Under the pieces are notes generated by a model. It ran no database searches. It was not told the origin of the DNA and saw only the letters and a program-made list of their open reading frames with translations. DNA of 64,000 nucleotides, taken from the NCBI GenBank assembly GCA_013399695.1, contig VXAU01001101.1, positions 62,001 to 126,000 of the forward strand, read 5' to 3'. This DNA comes from Formicarius rufipectus. Lineage: Eukaryota > Chordata > Aves > Passeriformes > Formicariidae. Shown in pieces: positions 25,712-35,240 of the stretch (positions within the stretch are counted from its first letter, which is position 1; every line of letters starts with the position of its first letter). Made by a program: the position numbers and the translations under genes.

Positions 25712-28700
25712 CTGTCCCGACACAAACGGCTCCTGGTTAGTTCAAAGTACTGGGCAACCTTTTTACTGTGGTAAATGTAGGCAAGTTAAAAAACACTATT
25801 AAAAAAACCCCAAAAAACCCCCAAAAAACCCCCAAACCTAAATGAACAAACAAAAAAGCCTCAAACCACCAAAAAAACAAAACAAAACAAAAAAACANNN
25901 NNNNNNNNNNNNNNNNNNNNNNNNNNNNNNNNNNAAAAACAAAACAAAACAAAACAAAAAAAAACCCAAAACGAACAAACAAAACCAAACAAAACAACCA
26001 TCCAAAAAAAACCCAAAACAAAACAAAACAAAAAACCCCCCAAACGAACAAACAAACAAAACCAAACAAAACAACCATCCAAAAAAACCCCAAACCAAAC
26101 AAACAACAAAAAAACCCACAAAAAACAAACCAACAAACGAAACACAACAAACACCCACGACAAATAAGCAAAGCCCCCCAAACCAAACAAAACCCAAAAA
26201 ACAAACCAGACAAAAAACCAAAACAAAACCCCCAAACCTAACAAACCCTAAAAAGTTTTGGTGTTCATTTTCTGTATCATCATCAGTAGGAGCTGACCTT
26301 CTTCCCTTGGGGCTGGTGAAAGGTGGACATGCTGAGTTAGATGTGGGAACAGGGGGCTCAGCTCATCAGCTCAGCTGAGCCAGGGACCTGTGTCAGACTT
26401 TAGGAGGATGCAGGGAGGGGAGAGTTCTCAAGATTTCCTTGTTATCTGTGTCACAGATTCATTCAAAGCCAAGGACTGAGGGTTCTTTTTCTTTGTTTGT
26501 GTTGTGAGTGATTTTTGTTTGTGCATTTATTCTTCTGTATTTTTAAAGTTTTGATTGGTTTTATTATGTATCTGTTTATACCTGTCTTTTGCAGACACAT
26601 TCATATGTATACACATATATCGCCACTACTTAATGACAGTCAATTTCCCAGGCTAATTGTGCTGGTGTGAAGGCTCCTATCTATTGAAAATCTGCTTTTA
26701 GTGCAAGTATTTATATTTTATTTCCTTATGTGAACGTGTGAATGACTAGAATGTTTGTGTTCATACTTTGCAGTTTGTGTTATAGCTTAGAAGGTGTGTT
26801 GAATACAATATAATAAAGTTGTGCCATTGCTTTGAATTAAAAATCTGATTATTGTTTTCTGTTCATTTTTATTACCTTACTGGTAATGGCATTAAGAAGC
26901 ATTTAGCTTTGTCTGTCATGAATCCTGTAGAAACACAGATAAATACAGTGTTTTGTCTACATTACACTTGAAGGAAATTTGCCTGGGTGGCCTTGGGAGC
27001 AGCAGCAGTGTAAAAAAGAGCTGCTGATTTTCTGCAGTATCTCTGGTGACTCCGGGCATGTCTGTGCTCTAAATCAGCCAGCTTGCATAATATTAAGGTG
27101 GAGGTTTTGCATCTTTCATAACTGCAGTTCTCTGAAGACCTTCCAGGGCAGCTCTATCCTACTTCATGGCAAACTTCAGTCCATCCCTGAATAAACTTGG
27201 TTTTCATTGTTACCATCTTGGGCCGCTTAGAGGCTGCAGAGTGCGATCTATGTCCTCTTTGGGTCTGGGATAGAATGTCACTGCACTAAAATGTGTTCAC
27301 AAAAATCGAGTGCTTGATCCTAAAATACCACTGGTTACCTCTGCGTCCCTGCACTTCCAGCCTCCATGGTCCCCCCCTACCCCCTCCTCTTGCACAAACT
27401 GAATGCAGCAGCAGAGGAGGCCACAGAAAGAGGAGGGTGTTTCAGAGAACTGATTGTGTATATTCAGGAAGAACACAAGCTTGTAAAATACCAAAGAGAA
27501 GGATCTCTAGTTCAGATTTACCTGGAAGGCAAAAATCTGGTTGCTAAATGAGATGCCTTACTCAATCTCCCTTTGTCCTCCAGCTGCAGCAGAAGCACTG
27601 CAACTCTGGAGGGTTGGACCCAACAGTTACTGCAGAGCTGTGCATGGTAAGTGTGCTCTCCAACACAGGGATTTGAGGGAATTATCACCCCGAATTCCTC
27701 TAGTTTGTGTATGAACACAGCTGACATACCTGGGCCCTGCTCGGGGGACTGGTTTTGTCCAGGATACTGAATGTACATGTGTATTTACTCCATATGAGTG
27801 AATGCAGAGCTGCTTTCCAAGGAAGTAATGGATCTAAGTGTGCACTTGAGCATTCCCTGACTGGATAGTCCTGACCACATGTGTTTGTGTCACAGGCATC
27901 CAATGTGGCACCAAATTTTGCAGCCCAAAGCAGCCTATACATAGTAGGTTTGAACTGCTGCTGTAGGGGAAGTGCCTGTGAAAACAGCAGCAGAACAGAC
28001 CCTGTCCTGAAATTCCAGGTCTGTAAGAGCCCCTTGAATATGCTGAAATCTGAGGGAAAATACGGCCTGTGGAAACTGTGGCAATACATTTGTAACAATC
28101 TCCCCCCCCCCCAACAGATATATCATTTGATTGCTTTTATAATTATGAGTTTTAATTTTCCCAGCTTACAGCTGAAATGTATCCAATGCTTTGGTTGGGT
28201 TTTTTTGCCATTATTTTGTGTGGTTTCAAAAAGAAATAAAACTGGGGCTGTCAGAACTATTTGGAACATAGTTAAGATAATGTTAAACTGGCCTGTTTAA
28301 ATTCTGGCTGTGGAACAAGTTGGAAGGTAAAGAACAGGTACGTTGTGCAGGATAAATGAATTCCCAATGCTCAGTTACCTATCACTGGAGGTTTCTGCCA
28401 AATGAAGTGTGAATGAATTTGGGTCTGTGTGGTGCATTCTCTGGGATGGGTGCTCTCTGTGTACCTGTCTTTCGGATAGTCCCAGGTTTGCTGCCAGTTC
28501 TGACTTTCTCCTGATTGTGATGTATCTGTTGCAGTGAAACTCCTTTTCTAATTCCAGTCTCTGGTGATCTGTGTAAACAACTCGGTACTTTTCTTTTGTT
28601 CTTGTTTTACCTGTTCAGGAAAGAAATGGTGTTACTATTATTAACAAGTATTATCAATTTGGTTTTCCGTAACATCTTTCAGACATGTCCAGCCTTTCAC

Positions 28701-31700
28701 AACGTTAATTAAAGTACAGAGTACTCACATGGTGTTGTTTTCTGTGGGACAGAGAGGGAGTTTGAGATGCAGGGTGAAGTAAGAGAGTATTGGTTACCGT
28801 AACTGCCTTTCCCTCTTTGTCTCCTCTCTCTGTAAACACACATTTAAATGTGAAGCTCTCAAGTGATAAACACCCTGAAGCATCTTAAATAATTCATAGC
28901 AGTACCTAATTGGTGCTGGCTATATTAATCTCACAGGGGTTTCGTTTCAGTGCTCATTGCAGCGACTTCTGGGTATTTGGGAGCAGAAATACACAGGATT
29001 TCAAGCCTGAAGTTCAGTCACAATTTTAGTTGTACCGTGGCCTAATTCTTTACCTGAGTTTTGAAAGATCGCTTCTCTAACACAAAGAAACGTCCTACTG
29101 GAAATGTTTTTGCTTTCCTGTGTGGCCACATGACATGCTTATAAGCTCAATAATAATTTGAATTTACTTTTCCCGAAAGAGTCCAGCCTTGCAAGGTGCC
29201 GAGTGCCTGGAGAGATATTCCTGGGGGTACTCTGTGCTGGTCTTCCCTTTGGAGTTGGAGGCAATTTGTAAGATGAGGCAATAAAATACTTGTAAAAGGA
29301 TTTCAGGCTCATCCTCTCTCTAATGTATAAAAGAGCTATTCTTAGGTGTATTAGAGAAATACCATCGTTAAGAGAAGCACTACTGAATGTTTAGAAATTA
29401 TATTTCATATAATTTTTTAACAATTCTTCACGTAATAATAATACAGAGAGATCCGTTTTCAACTTATTTGTTCTCCTTTGCACTTTCAACAGCCAACTAG
29501 ATAGTTTTCCTTTTCCTTCTGATCTTCTCCTTTTTTTTTTGATGTGAGTTTTCTGGGACAGACTGTAGGACAAAGACTCCTTTAAAGTGGTTCCCTAAAA
29601 TCCATTGAGGTGTTAAGATGAAGCACACGCCACACAAAGGAGCGACAAGGAGATCTTATCAAGAACCCCTTTCACATTCAGAACCACAAGCCAATTGGTT
29701 TGGAATTTACAAGCCCTAAACAAATGTCAGACTCTTTCATCTTAACAGAGGAAAAAGGGACAGAAATAGATGAAGGAATATTTTTTCCTCAGTTCTCTTT
29801 AATTTTGGACTGACTTAGGACAGACTGTGGTATTTTTATCTGAAGACTAGAGGTAGACATAGCTGAAATACGCATAATTAAGGATATTTTCCGAATTCCT
29901 ACGCCAACTTGACTTCCAGCATACAAGATTTTCCTGCCTAAATTTGCAGGACTAAAACAATCATCAAGCCAAGTTTGCTCTTTTCAAGGTACAAACTGTT
30001 GGCTTTGAAATCTCTGCTCTAAGTGATAGTTCTAATGCTGACAATAGGAGAGATATTCAGGTTCCTTGTAAACTGAAGGCTTAGAGGGAATCTTTGAAAA
30101 CAAGTTAAAATTCAACAAGGTTATTCCGGCTCCACTATAATCAGCAAATATAACCATGATCTGAGGGGGTGGAGAGAAGGAGTAGTTTTCCCCATTCCCC
30201 TTGGTCATAAAATTCACAGAGCATTTCTTCTGAAGACAATAAAGCTGGGAGAAGGCCTCTTTATTTGCTGTGAAAATCATCACCCTTTCCGGCAATATAA
30301 CTCCTGAAGAAAAGAGGGAGAAGGAAGAGACCAGGCTGCATATCAAAGCGAAGTGAAGTGTTAAAAGGGTCTGCTGCCTCAATATGACAGAGAGGCCTCA
30401 AAACCTCAGACAATGTAGGCCAGTGTAAAAGAGATGTCACAACTAGTTTACAAAGCAAAATAAATTAGCATTAGAGCAGGGGCTTGGCCTTTTTTCCTGC
30501 TTTTCTGTTTTGCTTTCAGGCTGTGTTTCTGCTGTGATGTAATCTGGATCACTTGGACATCACTGCTTGTTTAAACAAAGACATAACATGTGTCGGCTGT
30601 AGTTAAAAAAAGGAAAGCTGAGGCTGAGCTTGTAACAAATGAAAATAATGCTGTCCTTTTGTTTAGTCCCCTTAAAGTGCCTCCTCTCTCTGAGAACGGT
30701 TGCTTCCAGGTGAAGTCTCATGTGAGGTTTCCAAGCCTGTTTTCTAGGCCCTTTTGATACCTTTTCTGTGGGTTTCATGCTTTGCAGACCCTCCTGCTCA
30801 CAGAAAACACATATTTTGCGTTGTTGAGGGTTTGGAAATTAGTTTGATGCTCTGCTCTTGCATAACTGAAGTCAGTGGGGCCTTTTGTCATATGTTTTTG
30901 GTAAAAACAGGATCAGACTGTCAGGAATTCTTCAGATGTTCTTCTCCACGCTTTGATAGCCAGACTGGGAAGATACCTTCACCAAGCCTACTTCTGATGT
31001 TGGGCTGTTTTAAATTTCTTGTTGCCTCATGTATTTGCAGTGTCTGTGTGTTTGAAATAAGAAAGGGACTGTACTGAATGTACAGTTATGGCCTTTAAGA
31101 CAGAGGAAATACAATTTCAGATCACATTTTCTGTTGAAAGGACATAGTGCTTCTGTCTCTGTGATGGTGTTTCATCCTGAATATTGACTCAATCAGGTAA
31201 AGTTTCAGTTCACTTGCCCTGCAGTTGAATCTTTTTGTATAAAACGCTCAATATGAACATTGAATCAGAATGTAGTGTATTCACTAGAGCCTAAACAGAG
31301 AGAGAAAAAAGTCCCCGTTAACATCCACTCCCCTCAAAGAACTCCCCTTGTCTTTAGGACAGTATTTCGGGAGGCTCCCTCACCCACTAGATGTGTTTTG
31401 ATCTCTGTTGTTCCTTGCTGCTCACACACATTGAGGTGAGTACACACCACTGAGGAGCTTAAGGACACACACATGTTTATGCATATGAAGATACTTGTAG
31501 AGTTCAGGGCTGCAGTGCTGGAATTTTAGAGTCATGAATGTATTAAGCAGCGATAACACGGAAGGAGAGGATCCAGTAGCTACTTTGATAACATGACTGA
31601 TATTAGGGCAATAAGGAAAAACAGAGAGCAAGTGCATTTCAAAGAGGGGGGTTATAATGGCATAAGGTCAGTTTTCTTCTAGAGGAAACATTGATAAGGT

Positions 31701-34184
31701 AATACAGAGCACTTATATGCACAATTTTAGCCTTGTCATTTGTGTGAATTTCCTTCTGTTTATCATAACTCTTTATGTGTCAGTATTAAAATTTTCCAGT
31801 TCATTTTTTTTAAATCATGAATGAAAAACCAATTCTATTTGGGACTCTTCTTGTTTTGAACAATTACCCCGTTAGTGCTTTACTCTGACAGTCCCATTTT
31901 TTAAACTGGGTTGATGTCTGGAGCTCACTTCTGTGAAGTTCTGAGCTGGTTTTAACACTTCAAAGGAAAGGAATGCACGGCCTCAGGACATGCATCTATT
32001 GATGGACCTGTTTCACCTGTCCTGAATGGTTCATAAAGTGTTTCAGCCTGTGTGTAAATTCTGCTTTTCAGACTAGTGATGAGTTTAGGCCCCAAACCTG
32101 AATTGCAGATGTATTCTATAAAGCTGAACAAGCATACGAGAAACCTTTCAGGGTCTTCCGAGTCTGTTCAATAAATGTAAAGCAAGGATTTAGATGTTTA
32201 AGCCTGTGTTACTCTGTAAGAATGCCAGGACGTTTAAAATTCAGTGACAGCACGACACAGACAGGGTTCCCTCATTGACATTCAGCTGAATTTGGTCTCC
32301 ACTCAAGTCTTGCATCACTTCTACACCTGGAAATCTCCAATGATGTTAATGAAGTTACTGTGATTTGCATGAGTATACATAAGGGGGAACACAGACTCTA
32401 AACCTGCCTGGCTTTGAAGACCTTTACAGAGGCTCCAGGTGGAGGGATGGCATTGGGATATCCTGATGTTCACTGGGCATTTTATGTTTCGTAACAGTGG
32501 GAAAACAGTGCAAGTGTGCTTTATAATTGAGAAACAATTACCAGACTAATTTTGCTACTGAGTAATAACCATCTGAAGGAGGTTTGTGTCTGAAGCAGCA
32601 GTGCTGATTTTCTCTGTCTTCTAAGATTGCTTCAATTGTAATTGCTCTGCTTTCTTTGGAGCGTTTTCTTTGATGCTCCCTAACACACACTTACTACTTT
32701 TGACCTTAACAATACATTTAACAGACCTTGCTACACCCAGTTTACACCTTGGAAATATACACCGAGGGGTTCATCTGGAGGCAGCTTGTGACAAGAACAG
32801 GCACATCAATGAGGGGCACTCGCAGGAAAGTGGGTTTTAATTGTGTAGTTGGAGTAAGAAAAATATGTAAAACTGATGGGAAACTAAATGAAGAGGAAGC
32901 TGAAGTTAGTAGTTATGTGACCTGCAAACAAAGCAGTCTGTGCTGATCGTTTGAATCAGATTGCCTCTCTAGGAATACTTCTCACTAAAAAAATCTGGGT
33001 AGGAAAAGAAAAGGCACAAGAAAACCAGAAGAAAATTGCGCAGTCACTATGGTTGGATCAGAGCATGTAATTTTCTTTAAAATTATTGAACAATCTGCAA
33101 GGTTTAAAATGGTCAACCTGATTTTATATTCATATTTCCCTTGCAGCACAAAATGATTTTGTAGTATTTTTGTTTGTAACTATTAACTGTTGCTGCATTC
33201 ATTTCTCCATAACTTTCAAGATTGTCGTGTTTTTCACATCAAATGCTTTGCAGAATATTCCAAAAAGAGCTGCAGTCATCTCTGACCACATCCATGTCTT
33301 AAATCCATGTCCTATCCACATCCGTGTTTTAACCCATCCATGTCTAACCACATCCACTTCTTAACCCATCCACGTCTAACCATATCCATGTCGTAACCAC
33401 ATCCGTGTCTCACCACATCCATGCCTTAACCACATCCATGTCTTAACCATATCCTCATCTGACTACACCCATGTCTTAACCCATCCATGTCTTACCACAT
33501 CTGTGTCTTAACCCATCCATGTCTTAACACATCAATGTCTGACCACATCCAGGTCTAACCACACCAACCATTGCACTGGAGAAACCACACAGAGCCTTCA
33601 CATGGAGAAGGCGAAACCCGCACAAATTTGGCCCAACCTGCGTTAAACAGCGGTGGGTTAAATAAATGCCATAAACGACCCACCAACCCGAGGGCTTCGA
33701 GTGCAGTTAATTATTTCTCAGCACAGTGACAACCAGAGGCGCTCCGTGCGGTGGGAGCCACCGTGCACTTACCCGCGGCGTTGGCCGGCGCGGTTCTCCT
33801 CGCCCACTCGAAGGAGCTGTGCCGGGGTGTGCCGGGGGAGCCGTGCTGGGCATGCAGCGTGTCTGTGGGCGCTGCCCCGGGCTGCAGGGCGCTGTACTCG
33901 GCGGGGCTGTAGGAGCCCTGCGAGGGGCACGGTGCGCTCAGCTGGGCGGCAGCGCCCGACGGGCCCGGCCCCAGCGCCGTCCAGTCCTCCCTCTGCGGGC
34001 CATAGTGGGAGCCCCAGGGCCCCGGCGGCTGCCCGTGGGTGTCCAGGGCTGGCACAGGGTGGTATCCCATGTACTCGGGGTAGGGTGGAGCGGGCACGAA
34101 GCTCTGCCCGGGCAGAGTGCTGGCGGCCCGTGCGGATCCTGGGTACATGCCGCTCTCCTTGTCCAAGAGCGAGCTGACGTACAT
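25505..34184 (-). CDS. CDX4: CDX4 copy A, caudal-type homeobox transcription factor
   Basis: Three minus-strand exons (33773-34184, 28465-28610, 25505-25711) join in frame to 765 bp, giving 254 residues plus stop. The order is an N-terminal caudal activation domain starting MYVSSLLDKESGMYPGS, a Trp-centred motif (FEWARR), the homeodomain spanning exons 2 and 3, and a C-terminal tail. The tail KKKISQF with its GLQPSDIHQVMVSE end and the Cys at homeodomain position 22 (FHCNRYIT) are CDX4-type and not CDX1/2-type. CDX4 is a nuclear factor binding TTTATG-like sites. It drives posterior axial elongation and Hox gene activation downstream of Wnt, FGF and retinoic acid. The length is close to other CDX4 proteins. 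Oddities are that the usual Met after Trp in the hexapeptide-like motif is Ala, and that the middle of exon 1 is nearly identical to copy B. The start was chosen at the canonical MYV; an open in-frame extension of 31 codons exists upstream. Confidence 0.95.
25800..26245. repeat. A/C-only low-complexity tract with C runs (G/T-only on the sense strand)
   Basis: Over about 440 bp the plus strand is almost entirely A and C (AAAACAAAAC, AAACCCCCCAAAC), interrupted by a gap. The left end has CCCC, CCCCC and CCCCC spaced by AAAAAA, so the transcribed-sense strand carries G-runs separated by T6, a G-quadruplex-prone arrangement. It lies about 90 bp upstream of the exon 3 acceptor of copy A. Confidence 0.9.
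25898..25934. other. Assembly gap (37 N)
   Basis: A short run of N sits inside the A/C-only tract. It probably marks an unresolved length of the low-complexity repeat, not missing unique sequence. Confidence 0.99.
28465..28610 (-). CDS. CDX4: CDX4 copy A exon 2 (homeodomain helices 1 and 2)
   Basis: The exon is 146 bp, the usual CDX exon 2 size. The acceptor reads CCTGAACAG, and exon 1 supplies the first G of the Gly codon. It encodes KTRTKEKYRVVYTDHQ, the LELEKEF segment, HCNRYITIRRK and SELAANLGLSERQ, then a GTACAC donor. Cys22 is the CDX4-type residue. Gly39 is retained. Confidence 0.97.
29611..29692 (-). promoter_or_regulatory. Conserved intron 1 module 1 (copy A)
   Basis: This block aligns with 49901-49975 in intron 1 of copy B. 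Shared pieces include TGTTAAGATG, GACAAGG/AACAAGG, GATCTTATC and CATTCAGAA. It occupies the same order relative to exons and the larger module 2. It is moderately diverged with a small indel, as expected for an enhancer kept since the duplication. GATCTTATC contains a GATA-type core. Confidence 0.6.
30201..30418 (-). promoter_or_regulatory. Near-identical intron 1 module 2, probable enhancer (copy A)
   Basis: These 218 bp match 51381-51598 in copy B at 216 positions; the differences are at 30222 and 30350. Motifs seen are ATCAAAG at 30342-30348 (TCF/LEF type), TTCCGG at 30287-30292 (ETS core CCGGAA on the other strand), a GGAAG at 30323-30327, CAATAAAG at 30238-30245, and CTTTATTTG at 30259-30267 (CDX/posterior-HOX type). 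FGF response elements with ETS and TCF/LEF sites are reported in the first intron of the Xenopus cdx4 gene Xcad3, so an FGF/Wnt-responsive auto-regulatory enhancer is a natural hypothesis. Enhancer activity is inferred. Confidence 0.75.
30437..30475 (-). promoter_or_regulatory. Second identical block of intron 1 module 2 (copy A)
   Basis: These 39 bp (TCACAACTAGTTTACAAAGC followed by an AAAATAAATTAGCATTAGA segment) are identical to 51643-51681. They are separated from the 218 bp block by an 18 bp non-matching spacer here and by a longer, poly(A)-containing spacer in copy B. The block contains ACAAAG and AATAAATTA cores. Confidence 0.7.
33282..33567. repeat. Minisatellite with ACCACATCCATGTCTTA-type unit in CDX4 copy A intron 1
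   Basis: About 16-18 copies of a 14-18 bp unit (variants of TAACCACATCCATGTCT and TAACCCATCCATGTCT) run in tandem. It ends about 205 bp from the exon 1 donor of copy A. No equivalent is present at the same place in copy B. Confidence 0.92.
33773..34184 (-). CDS. CDX4: CDX4 copy A exon 1 (caudal N-terminal domain)
   Basis: This is 412 bp from the ATG (34184-34182) to a G followed by a GTAAGT donor, phase 1. The Kozak context has A at -3. It encodes MYVSSLLDKESGMYPGSARA, then a Pro/Gly/Ser/Tyr-rich activation domain with PPYPEYMGYHPVP and REDW motifs conserved in caudal proteins, and ends SSFEWARRTAPANAAG. Compared with copy B it is one codon shorter. The block 33804-34085 is nearly identical to copy B while both ends are diverged. 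Confidence 0.95.
33804..34085 (-). repeat. Probable gene-conversion tract in exon 1 (copy A side)
   Basis: By hand alignment at a constant offset of 22974 bases, this stretch matches 56778-57059 with one difference (34046 G against 57020 A) and no indel. The first 242 bases are identical. Immediately outside, matches fall to about 60-85% and an indel of one codon appears. Synonymous positions are included, so protein constraint alone cannot explain it. Confidence 0.8.
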
Positions 34185-34323
34185 GGTTGTCGCACACCTT
34201 GTCACGACATCCTGTTCTCCTGTGTTGTCTTCTGCTGATTCAAAATAGTGGTGTTTGGGTTTCTCCAATAATGCCACTCTGCTTGGAATCTTCTACTTCA
34301 TCCTCTCTTATTATCAACTCTGC

Positions 34324-34449
34324 TACCAGGTGCTGGTGGTAATGGTTTACCAAGACCTTGTCTGACGTCAGCCTAACTGCTGCCTCATAATTACATTTAC
34401 ATTCAAATGAAGGGCTGCCCGACCCCACCTTTCTGCTGGTTCTGGTGCT
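34324..34449 (-). promoter_or_regulatory. CDX4: Conserved promoter module upstream of CDX4 copy A
   Basis: The module lies 140-265 bp upstream of the ATG and aligns with 57330-57465 in front of copy B. It contains the palindrome ACCAGGTGCTGGT (34325-34337) with an E-box CAGGTG, a perfect CRE palindrome TGACGTCA (34363-34370), and ATTTACATTCAAAT (34395-34408). In the last of these the octamer half differs from the ATTTGCAT of copy B. No convincing TATA box was identified. Confidence 0.65.
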
Positions 34450-35099
34450 CTCTCTGTTGGAGAACTTTTATCTACCCCATTATCCTTCCCTGATATTCAG
34501 CAGCGACCCCAGTCCTGTAAGATGACGCAACAGTTGCTTATACTTGTAACTTAAATAACCAAGTAAATAAAGCTTTGTAAAAGAAGTTTTAGTGGTAACT
34601 CTAATAGCAATGTTTTACATTCAGATGATTGTTGTCGGAAACCTTTATTTTATGATGTCTTATCAATCAACAAGTAAATCTGTTACTCTTGATTTCTCAG
34701 AGGCTAAAAAGGCAAATATCACTTTTACTTTTTAAGGAATACGGTCAATTTGAATAATTGTAAGTCAATAACTTCAAATTGCAAAGTACCTCGTAAACAG
34801 CATGTCTTGAATACGGCTGTCTAAGAACCGTCCTCTCATTGCTGATGTTTGTTTCCAGCACAGGAGAATTTAAAGCTCTGACTGTAAGGCACATGTTCTC
34901 ACTCTCCCCACACAGAGTGATTTAAAGACATCCCTTCATCTGGTGGCCATTGCAAGCTGATAAATTTGAGAAAAGCAGACAATAAATCTTCCTAACAAAG
35001 ATGGTGCCAGAAGTACAAAGAAAATGCCTGTAAAAAGTAGTGAAAAAGAAAAGTCCTTGATTAGGCCCGGTAATATTGTTGGCTTCTGTTTCCAGGCGA

Positions 35100-35240
35100 G
35101 CTCTGTGTGCCCGAGGGGAGGCTGGTTCCTCCCCGGAGGCTGCGGCGCTGCGCTCTCAGCGCTGCCGCCCGGGCAGGGCACGGCAGCGGGACACGCATCG
35201 GGGTTGAGAGGCTGCCTTGCCCCTGGGGCAGGGAAAATGC
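35100..35240. other. Small CpG-rich patch upstream of CDX4 copy A
   Basis: This is a local rise in CpG (GCTGCGGCGCTGCGCTCTCA, CGCCCGGGCAG) inside AT-rich DNA, about 0.9 kb upstream of the copy A start codon. It could be a distal promoter or enhancer. No protein family is recognised in the open frames across it. Confidence 0.35.

Larger units (their letters stand above)
25712..28464 (-). other. CDX4: CDX4 copy A intron 2
   Basis: This is a 2.75 kb intron with a GTACAC donor and a CAG acceptor. Next to exon 3 it contains an A/C-only tract and a short gap; the rest is unremarkable. Confidence 0.85.
28611..33772 (-). other. CDX4: CDX4 copy A intron 1
   Basis: This is a 5.2 kb intron. It holds two non-coding modules shared with copy B (29611-29692; 30201-30475) and a minisatellite close to exon 1 (33282-33567). 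The remainder shows no exon or RNA gene that I can support. Confidence 0.85.

Noticed and set aside
25807..25837. Telomere-like CCCC-A6 repeats resembling ciliate telomeres
   Set aside because: Only three C runs, embedded in general A/C low complexity. There is no reason to invoke telomeric origin.
25842..26378. Lys/Asn/Thr/Gln-rich 178 aa frame and its Phe/Gly/Val-rich antisense frames
   Set aside because: They are translations of the A/C-only low-complexity tract across a gap.
30032..30382. Open frame on the minus strand sharing about 50 residues with another at 51296-51562, looking like a duplicated secreted protein
   Set aside because: The start codon is TTG, not ATG. The two frames end differently, and the near-identical DNA extends beyond the frame on the upstream side and into a separate 39 bp block. 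The conservation belongs to the non-coding intronic element.
33701..34238. Plus-strand open frames of 158-170 aa across CDX4 copy A exon 1 (and their near-copies at 56568-57221)
   Set aside because: They are antisense shadows of the GC-rich CDX4 exon 1. The minus strand encodes the recognised caudal domain with proper splice sites.
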